Shown here: positions 45,692 through 53,281 of the stretch, in pieces
Layout: each line of letters opens with the position of its first letter
Numbering within the stretch: position 1 is the stretch's first letter
DNA from: Clostridia bacterium
GTDB lineage: Bacteria > Bacillota > Clostridia > Oscillospirales > CAG-272
Assembly (NCBI GenBank): GCA_017464805.1
Contig: JAFTYE010000016.1
Coordinates: forward strand, 62,001 to 126,000
DNA: 64,000 bases
Direction: 5' to 3'
Notes under the pieces: model-generated
What the model was told of the DNA's origin: nothing
Seen by the model: the letters and a program-made list of their open reading frames with translations, nothing else
The model's database searches: none
Made by a program: the position numbers and the translations under genes

Positions 45692-46861
45692 TTATTTCAG
45701 CTCTTCAAGAAATTCACCCACGCGGCGAAGTGCCTCGTGAATGTGGTCGGTCGAATAGCAGTAGGACGCGCGTACAAAGCCCTCGCCGCCCTGTCCGAAT
45801 GCCGTGCCGGGAACAAGCGCCACGTGCTTGGCGTGTAGCAGCTTTTCACAGAATTCGTCACTGGTCATGCCCGTGCTGCTGATGCAGGGGAACGCGTAAA
45901 ACGCCCCTTTCGGCTCTCGGCAGGGAAGTCCTATTTTGCAAAATCCGTCCACCATGATGCGGCGGCGCATGTCGTATTCCGCCATCATCTCGGCGACCTC
46001 TTCATCACAGGTGCGCAGAGCTTCAACGGCTGCATACTGGGAGGTCGTGGGCGCGCACATGATCGCAAATTGATGCAATTTTGTCATCTGCCGCAAAATA
46101 TCCCTCGGTCCGCAAGCAAAACCAAGCCGCCAGCCCGTCATGGAGAACGCCTTAGAGAAGCCGTTGATCACAACGGTGCGCTCCTTCATCTCCTCCACGG
46201 CGGCAGGGGAAACGTGCGAAAGTTCCCCGAAGGTTAGCTCCGCGTAGATCTCATCCGAGAGAACGAGAATGTCAGTCCCGCGCAGCACCTCGGCAAGCTT
46301 GACAAGGTCGCCCTTTTCCATGATTGCCCCCGTCGGGTTGCAGGGGTAGGGGAGGATCAGAGCCTTGGTACGCGGCGAAATGGCTACCGCAAGCTCTGTG
46401 GGTGTCACCTTGAAATCGTTTTCAGCCTTCGTTTCGATGATGATGGGAACGCCGCCCGCCATCTGCACAATTGGCTCATAGCACACGTAGCTTGGCTGCG
46501 GAATGATAATTTCGTCCCCCGGATTGGTGATCACGCGCACGCAGGCATCGATCGCCTCGCTGCCGCCGATGGTGACGAGAACCTCGCCCTCGGGATCATA
46601 GGAAAGCGCAAATTTGCGTTCCATATACCGTGCGATCTCCTCGCGCAGCTCCGAGAGTCCGCTGTTTGAGGAGTAGCGCGTTTTGCCACGTTCCAGCGTG
46701 CGGATGGCCTCGTTGCGGATCTTCCACGGGGTGGGGAAGTCCGGCTCACCCACACCAAGCGAGATCACGTCCCGCATACTGCTCGCAATGTCAAAAAACT
46801 TGCGAATGCCGGACGGCTTGATCTCGGTGATCGTTTTGTTCAGAATATTGTCGTAGTTCAT
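45692..46861 (-). CDS. Class I/II pyridoxal-phosphate aminotransferase
   Basis: 389 residues, close to the PatA/AlaT-type enzymes of Bacillota. SGIRKFFDIASSMRDVISLGVGEPDFPTP (about 17-45) is the N-terminal signature. PYPCNPTGAI and SDEIYAEL carry cofactor contacts, and the PLP Lys is in VINGFSKAFSMTGWRLGFACG (about 231-251). The C-terminus has the substrate Arg in GFVRASYC. Transcribed after an Lrp-type regulator with overlapping stop/start. The gene pair resembles yugG-yugH (alaR-alaT) of Bacillus subtilis, and the T-box upstream reads as alanine, so an alanine transaminase is a reasonable guess; aromatic or other substrates are not excluded. Confidence 0.88.
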   Translation of the reverse strand: MNYDNILNKTITEIKPSGIRKFFDIASSMRDVISLGVGEPDFPTPWKIRNEAIRTLERGKTRYSSNSGLSELREEIARYMERKFALSYDPEGEVLVTIGGSEAIDACVRVITNPGDEIIIPQPSYVCYEPIVQMAGGVPIIIETKAENDFKVTPTELAVAISPRTKALILPYPCNPTGAIMEKGDLVKLAEVLRGTDILVLSDEIYAELTFGELSHVSPAAVEEMKERTVVINGFSKAFSMTGWRLGFACGPRDILRQMTKLHQFAIMCAPTTSQYAAVEALRTCDEEVAEMMAEYDMRRRIMVDGFCKIGLPCREPKGAFYAFPCISSTGMTSDEFCEKLLHAKHVALVPGTAFGQGGEGFVRASYCYSTDHIHEALRRVGEFLEELK

Positions 46862-47340
46862 CAGGAGATCAGACCTCTTTCGTCAGGCTCCTTCACGCCG
46901 AGAGCCACGTCCAGCTCCTTGTAACGGCGCAGAACAAAGTGCGTTGCCGTCGAGGTCACCGACTCCAAGGTCGAAAGCTCCTTGGCAACGAACATGGCCA
47001 CCTCCTCGAAGGTGCGGCATTTGACCACTACGTTCAGGTCGTATACACCCGACATCAGATAAACAGACTCCACCTCGGGGAACATGGTGATACGCTCCGC
47101 GATTTCCTCAAAGCCGCGTCCCGTTTTCGGCGTGACCTTCAGCTCGATGATGGCGGAAACGTAGGGCTTTTCGGTCTTGCCCCAGTCGATCACGGTCTTG
47201 TAGCCGCGAATGATGCCCTCGTCCTCCAAGCGGCCGATTTCTGCCGCCACCTCGGCAGTCGTTCTGCCGGTTGCCGCGGCCATATCCTCCATGGATGCGC
47301 GCGCATTCTTGTTCAGCATTTTTAAGATTCGTTTTCTCAT
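46861..47340 (-). CDS. Lrp/AsnC-family transcriptional regulator
   Basis: 159 residues. N-terminal helix-turn-helix (about 1-50: KRILKMLNKNARASMEDMAA, then VAAEIGRLEDEGII) and a C-terminal RAM ligand-binding domain (about 65-145: EIAERITMFPEVESVYLMSGVYDLNV). The start at 47340 has GAGGAGG upstream; a longer frame crosses the T-box terminator. Such proteins sense amino acids. Its position before an aminotransferase suggests AlaR-like control of alanine metabolism, an inference. Confidence 0.9.
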   Translation of the reverse strand: MRKRILKMLNKNARASMEDMAAATGRTTAEVAAEIGRLEDEGIIRGYKTVIDWGKTEKPYVSAIIELKVTPKTGRGFEEIAERITMFPEVESVYLMSGVYDLNVVVKCRTFEEVAMFVAKELSTLESVTSTATHFVLRRYKELDVALGVKEPDERGLIS

Positions 47341-47345
47341 TGTAT

Positions 47346-47604
47346 CCTCCTCAAATAAAAACGCCCTGAACACAGTGTATGTGTTCAGGGCGAAATGATC
47401 CGCGTTACCACCTGAATTCGGGGGAAGCCCCCGCACTTTGTCGGCAAAAATGCCGCCTCTCTGTAACGGGAGAACCCGATCACGGCTACTTCGTTCGCCA
47501 TGATAGCTCCAAGACTGCTTCGACCACGCTACGCCAGGACTCGCACCAACCGTCCTCTCTCTGTACCGCAGGGGAGTGATCTACTCCTTCTCTTCATTGC
47601 TTTG
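47346..47604 (-). promoter_or_regulatory. T-box leader, specifier probably GCA (alanine)
   Basis: T-box leaders sense uncharged tRNA. On the minus strand Stem I has the AGTA half of the E-loop (47585-47582), the distal GGTTGGTGCGAGTCC loop and, on its 3' side, GAA (47521-47519) then GCA (47518-47516), a purine, and TCTT that re-enters the basal helix with AAGA. That is the usual layout for a specifier, so GCA = Ala. The T-box AGGTGGTAACGCGG (47413-47400) offers TGGT to pair with an ACCA tRNA end. The terminator hairpin is at 47362-47392 and competes with it. Structure was judged by eye. Confidence 0.85.
47362..47392 (-). terminator. T-box-controlled terminator
   Basis: On the minus strand CGCCCTGAACAC pairs with GTGTTCAGGGCG followed by TTTTTATTT. 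Confidence 0.92.
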
Positions 47605-47609
47605 TCATC

Positions 47610-47638
47610 ATTATACCCGAAAAGTTCACTTTTGTCAA
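47610..47638 (-). promoter_or_regulatory. Promoter of the T-box unit
   Basis: Minus strand TTGACA (47638-47633), 17-base spacer, TATAAT (47615-47610). Confidence 0.9.
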
Positions 47639-47654
47639 GCCCTTGTGAAAGAGT

Positions 47655-47690
47655 AAAAAAGAAAAGAGAGAACAGACGTTCTCTCTTTCT
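47655..47690 (-). terminator. Terminator of rpsF-ssb-rpsR
   Basis: On the minus strand AAAGAGAGAAC-GTCT-GTTCTCTCTTT followed by TCTTTTTT. Confidence 0.88.
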
Positions 47691-47698
47691 AAAAACAA

Positions 47699-47950
47699 TC
47701 AATCGCTCACATAGGGCAGCAGGGCAACCTGACGAGCACGCTTGATAGCGGTGTTGAGCTCGTGCTGGTGTTTTGCGCAGGTGCCGGAAACGCGGCGGGG
47801 CAGGATCTTTGCGCGCTCGGAGATGAACTTTCTCAGCTTCGCAACATCCTTGTAGTCGATGCAGTCAACCTTGTCCGCACAGAAGATGCAAACCTTCTTC
47901 TTTCTGTGATTCGGACGGAAGGGACGCGGATTGTCGTTGTTTCTTTCCAT
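47699..47950 (-). CDS. rpsR: 30S ribosomal protein S18
   Basis: 83 residues of the zinc-binding type: [19 protein letters not shown] with a fourth Cys in [21 protein letters not shown] core and [11 protein letters not shown] at the end are diagnostic. Last gene of rpsF-ssb-rpsR; the ribosome site is weak (GAAAGG 17 bases upstream). Confidence 0.96.
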   Translation of the reverse strand: MERNNDNPRPFRPNHRKKKVCIFCADKVDCIDYKDVAKLRKFISERAKILPRRVSGTCAKHQHELNTAIKRARQVALLPYVSD

Positions 47951-48049
47951 CGAAAAAAGCCGAAACCTTTCTGGCTCACAAAATACGATTCAGTCTATCC
48001 GATCGAGAGCCTGAGGGGACAGACGCGTAAAGAATCAAAATAATGCCGA

Positions 48050-48517
48050 TCAGAACGGCAGATTGTCGTCGCTCGTGATCTCTTCGAAGTTGGCATTTTC
48101 GCCGCTGTTGTAAGCGGGGCTGCCGTAAGCGTCGGGCGTATACTGCTGACCCGAAGCAGACGCATTGCCGGCAGGACCACTGTCACCGCGGTTGGAATCG
48201 GCGAAGGTAACTTCGTCGGCCACGATCGAGGTAGAGTAGTGCTTCACACCCTGAGCATCGGTCCAGTTATCGTTCTGGATCTGACCGCATACCAGGATGG
48301 CACGGCCCTTCTTGAAATAACGGGAAACGAATTCGGCAGACTGACGCCAGGTTACAATGTTGAAGAAATCGGCAGGAGTCTGACCCTGTTCATTGCGACC
48401 AAAACGACGTTGTACCGCAATGGAAAAGCGGCAGACGGAAACGCCGGACGGAGTCTGCTTCAGCTCGGGATCGGCAGTCAGGTTGCCAACCAAAATAACT
48501 TTGTTAAAACTGGCCAT
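48050..48517 (-). CDS. ssb: Single-stranded DNA-binding protein
   Basis: 155 residues. OB-fold (1-110: FNKVILVGNLTADPELKQT, FNIVTWRQSAEFVSRYFKKG), a Gly/Ser/Asn-rich linker and the acidic tip EITSDDNLPF that recruits partner proteins. Between rpsF and rpsR as in most Bacillota. AAGGAGG precedes the ATG. Confidence 0.97.
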   Translation of the reverse strand: MASFNKVILVGNLTADPELKQTPSGVSVCRFSIAVQRRFGRNEQGQTPADFFNIVTWRQSAEFVSRYFKKGRAILVCGQIQNDNWTDAQGVKHYSTSIVADEVTFADSNRGDSGPAGNASASGQQYTPDAYGSPAYNSGENANFEEITSDDNLPF

Positions 48518-48543
48518 AGTTTTTCCGCCTCCTTAAAATTTGA

Positions 48544-48927
48544 TCACTCTGCCGCAGTTTCGGCAGGAACTTCTTCTGCAGCTGCAACGGGGGCCTCGGG
48601 AGCCTTTTCTTCCGCGGCAGGAGCAGTTACGCCGCAGGAACGAACGACAAGATAACGCATGATCTCGTCGGTGATACCGAATACACGGTTCAGCTCGAGC
48701 GGCAGGGTAGGTTCACTCTTGAAGTTGACAAGCACGTAGTAGCCCTCATTGATCTTCTCAATGGGGTATGCCAGTCTGCGCTTGCCCCACGCGTTCACAG
48801 CCTCAACGGCGCCGCCGTTGTCTGCGATCAGCGAGGTAAACTTGTTCACGACCGCATCGATGGCTTCTTCGCCAAGATCGGGACGGACAACGAACAAAGT
48901 TTCGTAGGAACACATAACCTTCTCCAT
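48544..48927 (-). CDS. rpsF: 30S ribosomal protein S6
   Basis: 127 residues. YETLFVVRPDLGEEAIDAVV at the N-terminus and AWGKRRLAYPIEKINEGYYVLVNF in the middle are diagnostic. The C-terminal about 30 residues are an Ala/Glu-rich tail (PAAEEKAPEAPVAAAEEV) beyond the S6 core. AGGAGG lies 8 bases before the ATG at 48927; a second ATG four codons on is possible. S6 and S18 partner in the 30S subunit. Confidence 0.95.
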   Translation of the reverse strand: MEKVMCSYETLFVVRPDLGEEAIDAVVNKFTSLIADNGGAVEAVNAWGKRRLAYPIEKINEGYYVLVNFKSEPTLPLELNRVFGITDEIMRYLVVRSCGVTAPAAEEKAPEAPVAAAEEVPAETAAE

Positions 48928-49011
48928 TCTTTAACACCTCCTTATGGACTTTTGGTTGTCTTTCGACAACAAGGAGTGGGATCGCGACATAACAACCCAC
49001 ACTAGCATGTC

Positions 49012-49040
49012 ATTATAACATACTTTTCCTCTTCTGTCAA
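49012..49040 (-). promoter_or_regulatory. Promoter of rpsF-ssb-rpsR
   Basis: Minus strand TTGACA (49040-49035), 17-base spacer, TATAAT (49017-49012). The leader of about 75 nt contains a GTTGTC/GACAAC hairpin that might bind S6:S18, unproven. Confidence 0.9.
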
Positions 49041-49062
49041 GTGTTTTTCAAAAAAAGAATTC

Positions 49063-49091
49063 TTGCATTCTCGAGAAAAATGTGATACAAT
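49063..49091 (+). promoter_or_regulatory. Promoter of the HAD phosphatase gene
   Basis: TTGCAT (49063-49068), 17-base spacer, TACAAT (49086-49091). Confidence 0.75.
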
Positions 49092-49121
49092 AATAGGGAT
49101 TCCATGCAAGGAGGGAGCGGT

Positions 49122-49772
49122 ATGCGCTACGATCATATCCTGTGGGACTTTAACGGTACCATCGTCGACGATGCGGATGTGGGCATGGGTGCCACCAATA
49201 TTCTCCTTGCTCGTCGCGGTCTGCCGATCATTCCGTCGCGCGAGGAGTATTTTCGTCTTTTCGGCTTTCCCATCGTGGATTACTACACGCGGCTTGGCTT
49301 CAATTTTTCAAAGGAGTCCTACGACGATGTCGCCAACGAATGGATCCCCGAGTACCGCCGCCTGGAAAGGGAAGCACCACTTCGTGAGGGGGTGTTTGAT
49401 CTCTTGACTCGTTTTGCCTCCCTCGGCATTCCGCAAAGCGTGCTCTCCGCCTCGGAGATTAAGTTGCTGCAAGAGCAGCTTTTTCACCTCAAAATGCATC
49501 ATTTCTTCGAGAAAATTTGCGGCAGATCTGATTATTATGGCAACGACAAGACCGAATTAGCTCTCGTCTTTTCACGTGAGCATCCCGGTGCGCGTGTCCT
49601 CTTGATCGGGGACACTGACCATGATGCCGCCTGCGCGCAGACAGCGGGCTTTGACTGCGTCCTCATGGCAAACGGTCATCAGAGCCCCGAGCGACTCGCT
49701 TCCTGCTCCTACCCCGTGTTCTCCTCCTACGCAGCTCTTACCGAGTATCTTACGAAAATCGGGGCACTTTGA
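49122..49772 (+). CDS. HAD-family hydrolase (phosphoglycolate phosphatase-like)
   Basis: 216 residues. Motif I is WDFNGTIVDD (about 7-16), with the nucleophile Asp and the common Asn variant at the second position. Motif II is SVLSASE, and motif IV is LLIGDTDHDAACAQTAGF. A helical cap lies between (about 20-85). The substrate cannot be told from sequence; small sugar or glycolate phosphates are typical. The ATG at 49122 follows AAGGAGG; the in-frame ATG at 49104 precedes that site. Followed by rqcH. Confidence 0.88.
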   Translation: MRYDHILWDFNGTIVDDADVGMGATNILLARRGLPIIPSREEYFRLFGFPIVDYYTRLGFNFSKESYDDVANEWIPEYRRLEREAPLREGVFDLLTRFASLGIPQSVLSASEIKLLQEQLFHLKMHHFFEKICGRSDYYGNDKTELALVFSREHPGARVLLIGDTDHDAACAQTAGFDCVLMANGHQSPERLASCSYPVFSSYAALTEYLTKIGAL

Positions 49773-49805
49773 TAAAGGCTCCAAGCAGAAAGGTGGGTGT
49801 ATTCC

Positions 49806-51551
49806 ATGGCTTACGATGGCGGCATGCTTCGTGCTATCCTTTGTGAATTGAATAACACCTGTGCAGATGCCAAGGTGGAGCGCATTTTCCAGCCCGCACA
49901 GGATGAAATAGACCTTATCCTCGCGAACCACGGCAAAAAGAACCGCCTTGCGATCTCGGCGGGTGCGGGCGCGCCGCACATGTCCCTTTCTGCCATCGCC
50001 AAGGAAAACCCCGCTGCGCCCCCCATGTTTTGCATGCTTCTGCGTAAGCACCTTGCGGGTGCAAAATTCCGCGGCGCCGAGCAGGTTGGCTTTGAGCGTG
50101 CCGCGCGTCTGTCCTTCTCGGGCTACGACGAAATGGGCTACCCGACCGAAAAGTCGCTGATCGTCGAGGTGATGGGCAAGCACAGCAACCTGATTCTGAC
50201 CGACGAAAAGGACAAGATCGTCGCCGTTTTGCGTCCCGTGGATTTCACCACCAGCCGCAAGCGTCAGGTGCTCCCGGGCATGATCTACGAAATGCCCCCC
50301 GCACAGGATAAGACCGATCCCCTCGAAGAAACCGAAGAGGAATTTCTTTCCCGCCTTTCCACCGCCTCGCCCGAAAAGGGCGCGGCCTCTTACCTCTCCG
50401 GAACCTACCTCGGCGTGGCGACCCAAACCGCCGCCGAGATCGTTTTTCGCGCTGTAGGTAATTCCGATGTAAAAGTCGGCGAAATTCGACCTGCCGCGTT
50501 TTATTCCACGTTTTCTTCGTGGTTTGATGCAGTCAAAAGGGAAGAGTTCACCCCCACGCTGGTGCTGTCGGCTGACGGAACACCGCTCGATTACACCTAC
50601 GCCCCTACCGCTTACCGCGGCAGTGCTGCAACCACGCAAACGCTCTCTTCCTTCGCGGCACTGCTTGACCGCTTCTTTGGCGAGCGTGACCTCGCAGACC
50701 GTATCCGCGCGCGGAGTATGGATCTGCACCACCTTCTGTCGGGTGCCGAGGCGCGCCTTTGCCGTAAGCTGGCAGCGCAACGCGAGGAGCTCGCCGATTG
50801 CGCCAAGGCAGAGGAATACCGCCGTCAGGCAGACCTCGTGGTCGCCAATATTTACCGCCTATCCCGTGGCATGACCGAATTTATCGCTACCGACTATTCA
50901 AGCGGCGAGGGCGTGGATGTTCTCGTTCATCTGGACGGACGCCTCTCTCCCTCAGCAAATGCCCAACGCCTTTATAAATATTACAACAAAGCCAAGACCG
51001 CCTCTCGCATCCTTGCCGAGCAGATCGCCCTGTCCGAGGCAGAGCTTGCCTATATCGAGGGTGTGCGCGGCTTCCTTGATCGGGCGGAAAGCGAGGCGGA
51101 TCTGACCGAAATTCGTGATGAGCTTTATCGCACGGGCTACGCCTCGCGTATGAAGAACTACACGCCGCCCAAAAGCATCAAGCTCCGACCGCGCGAGTTC
51201 GTCACCCCGTCGGGCTACCGTCTGCTCTGCGGCAGAAATAACCTGCAAAACGACCAGCTCACCTTCCGAACAGCGGGTAAGGATGACCTCTGGTTTCACG
51301 TTAAGGATGCCCCCGGCTCTCACGTCATCCTTCTCTGTGACGGAGAAGAGCCGAGTGCGGAGGATTACACCTACGCCGCCGAGATCGCCGCGCATTTTTC
51401 GGGCGTTTCGGGCAGCGGTATCGCCGTGGATTATACGCGCGTCCGCCATGTCAAAAAGCCCGCAGGCGCGAAGCCCGGTTACGTGATTTATAAGACCAAC
51501 TACACCGCCTATGTCACCCCCCGTGCAGACGTTGAGAAAACCGAAAAATAG
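49806..51551 (+). CDS. rqcH: NFACT protein RqcH (ribosome quality control)
   Basis: 581 residues. RqcH binds stalled 50S-peptidyl-tRNA and adds C-terminal alanine tails. NFACT-N (about 1-170) starts MAYDGGMLRAILCELNN and includes PPMFCMLLRKHLAGAKF. A coiled-coil middle (about 285-440) is followed by NFACT-R (about 455-560) with LLCGRNNLQNDQLTFR and KDDLWFHVKDAPGSHVIL. Also known as FbpA/fibronectin-binding family. The ATG at 49806 has AGGTGG at good spacing; a GTG three codons earlier is less likely. Starts 33 bp after the HAD gene. Confidence 0.94.
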   Translation: MAYDGGMLRAILCELNNTCADAKVERIFQPAQDEIDLILANHGKKNRLAISAGAGAPHMSLSAIAKENPAAPPMFCMLLRKHLAGAKFRGAEQVGFERAARLSFSGYDEMGYPTEKSLIVEVMGKHSNLILTDEKDKIVAVLRPVDFTTSRKRQVLPGMIYEMPPAQDKTDPLEETEEEFLSRLSTASPEKGAASYLSGTYLGVATQTAAEIVFRAVGNSDVKVGEIRPAAFYSTFSSWFDAVKREEFTPTLVLSADGTPLDYTYAPTAYRGSAATTQTLSSFAALLDRFFGERDLADRIRARSMDLHHLLSGAEARLCRKLAAQREELADCAKAEEYRRQADLVVANIYRLSRGMTEFIATDYSSGEGVDVLVHLDGRLSPSANAQRLYKYYNKAKTASRILAEQIALSEAELAYIEGVRGFLDRAESEADLTEIRDELYRTGYASRMKNYTPPKSIKLRPREFVTPSGYRLLCGRNNLQNDQLTFRTAGKDDLWFHVKDAPGSHVILLCDGEEPSAEDYTYAAEIAAHFSGVSGSGIAVDYTRVRHVKKPAGAKPGYVIYKTNYTAYVTPRADVEKTEK

Positions 51552-51578
51552 TGTCTGCCTCGTTTTATCGGAGGAATT

Positions 51579-52259
51579 ATGATAGATTTGCTCGAGCTGC
51601 AAAAGCAGTTTATACTCGCTCACTTAAAGGAAGGCGACATCGCCGTGGACTTCACCATGGGCAACGGCGGCGACACAGTGTTCCTGTCAAACGCCGTCGG
51701 CGCGAGCGGAAAGGTCTACGCCTTTGACCTTCAAGAGGAAGCCCTCGTTTCCACGAAAAACAACCTCGTCGCGGCAGGCGCGCCCAAAAATTATACTCTC
51801 ATCTGTGCCTCGCACCACCGCGTGCGCGAGTTCATTGCCGAGCCCTTTCAGGCAGGAATGTTCAACCTTGGCTACCTACCCGGCGGCTCGAAAAAGGGCG
51901 TGACCACCAAATGCGAAACTACGCTGCCCGCCGTTCAGGCAGCACTCGATCTGCTTTCCCCCGACGGCGTGTTGCTCGTTGCCGTCTATCCGGGGCATAA
52001 AGAGGGCGAGGCCGAGGGCGCGATGCTTTTCGAGTATTTTGCCACCCTTAACCGTTATGCCTTTTGTGCCTCGAAGTTCCGCATCATCAACTCGCCATCG
52101 GCTCCCTACTTTTTCGTCATCGAAAAGCGAGACGACCACCCTGTCCGTCACCCGGGCAAGGCAAAGAAAAACGCCCGCCGCGCCGAGCGGCTTGCCGCCG
52201 CCATCAACGAGGCCTCCGAAGCATTAAAAGAGCAGGCCCAAGCGGGGGAACAGACATGA
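51579..52259 (+). CDS. mnmM: tRNA mnm5s2U-type methyltransferase MnmM (YtqB family)
   Basis: 226 residues. Class I SAM methyltransferase: motif I AVDFTMGNGGDTVFLSNAVG (about 22-41) and the family motif MFNLGYLPGGSKKGVTT (about 93-109). YtqB/MnmM completes 5-methylaminomethyl-2-thiouridine in the wobble base of some tRNAs in Bacillota. The C-terminal about 35 residues are a basic extension not typical of shorter members. GGAGG precedes the ATG. Overlaps the dus start by 4 bases. Confidence 0.88.
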   Translation: MIDLLELQKQFILAHLKEGDIAVDFTMGNGGDTVFLSNAVGASGKVYAFDLQEEALVSTKNNLVAAGAPKNYTLICASHHRVREFIAEPFQAGMFNLGYLPGGSKKGVTTKCETTLPAVQAALDLLSPDGVLLVAVYPGHKEGEAEGAMLFEYFATLNRYAFCASKFRIINSPSAPYFFVIEKRDDHPVRHPGKAKKNARRAERLAAAINEASEALKEQAQAGEQT

Positions 52260-53236
52260 AGCTGTATTTTGCCCCCCTGGACGGTCTGAACGGCCGTATC
52301 TACCGAGAAGCCCACGCGCACCATTTCGGCGGTGCAGATCTCTATTTCACACCCTTTTACGCCCCCACGACCGAGGGGTTAACCAAAAAGATCCTTACCG
52401 ACCTCACGTGTGACGGCTTGCCGCTTGAAAGTACCGTCCCCCAGCTCCTTTGCCGCAATCCGGAGCACTTTATGCTGGCCGTTGCCCAGCTTGCGAATAT
52501 CGGTTATACGCACGTCAATCTCAATCTCGGTTGTCCCTCGGGTACTGTCACCGCCAAGTATAAGGGTTCCGGCTTTCTTGTGATCCCCGATGAGCTGGAC
52601 CGCTTCTTTGATACGGTCTTTTCCGCGCTACAACGGGACTTTGGCGGTATGGAGCTTTCGGTCAAAACGCGCGTCGGCTATTCCTCAGAAGAGGAAGCCC
52701 CTCGCCTGCTTGCCATCTACAACCGCTACCCAATCGGGGAGCTGACCGTCCACCCGCGCCTGCGCGCGGACATCTACCGCGGCAAGCCACGCATGAAGGT
52801 CTTCGACCTCTTCGCCCGTGAAAGCCGCGCTCCCGTTTGCTACAACGGTGATATTTTCAGCGTCGCGGATCTTCGGAAATTCACCGAAGCCTATCCCGCC
52901 ATTTCCCGGGTGATGATCGGACGCGGTGCCATCGCCAACCCCGCCCTCTTTCTTGAATGCCGAGGCACGCCTGTTCCCGACAAAAAAGCGCGCCTGCGCG
53001 CCATGCACGACGAGATCCTCGAAGAGAATTATCGCCGCATGGGCGAGGGCAGAAACCTCGTCTGCCGCATGGCGGATATTTGGAACTATCAGATCTATCA
53101 GTTCTTCGATACCCCTCTCGCTGCGCGCGAGCTGCACCGCGCGAAAACCGTCGCGGAATACCGCGCCGCCGCCAACAAGATCTTTCGTGAAGCCCCCCTG
53201 CGGGAGAACGCAGCCTTTGTGCAAACCCTTATGTAA
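52256..53236 (+). CDS. dus: tRNA-dihydrouridine synthase
   Basis: 326 residues. FMN TIM-barrel enzyme reducing uridines in tRNA. LYFAPLDGLNGRIYREAHAH at the N-terminus is the Dus start. VNLNLGCPSGTVTAKYKGSGFL (about 90-111) holds the catalytic Cys, followed by LSVKTRVGY, LTVHPRLRADIYRG, VCYNGDIF and VMIGRGAIANP. ATG overlaps the mnmM stop. Last of a run of genes for RNA and ribosome care. Confidence 0.93.
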   Translation: MKLYFAPLDGLNGRIYREAHAHHFGGADLYFTPFYAPTTEGLTKKILTDLTCDGLPLESTVPQLLCRNPEHFMLAVAQLANIGYTHVNLNLGCPSGTVTAKYKGSGFLVIPDELDRFFDTVFSALQRDFGGMELSVKTRVGYSSEEEAPRLLAIYNRYPIGELTVHPRLRADIYRGKPRMKVFDLFARESRAPVCYNGDIFSVADLRKFTEAYPAISRVMIGRGAIANPALFLECRGTPVPDKKARLRAMHDEILEENYRRMGEGRNLVCRMADIWNYQIYQFFDTPLAARELHRAKTVAEYRAAANKIFREAPLRENAAFVQTLM

Positions 53237-53242
53237 AAAAAG

Positions 53243-53268
53243 CGGCAGACGAAAGTCTGCCGATTTTT
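53243..53268 (+). terminator. Terminator of dus
   Basis: CGGCAGAC-GAAA-GTCTGCCG then ATTTTTATTT. The same CGGCAGAC/GTCTGCCG core recurs in the terminator at 58322-58357, on the other side of the polyvalent fragment. Confidence 0.9.
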
Positions 53269-53281
53269 ATTTCCCGTTTTC

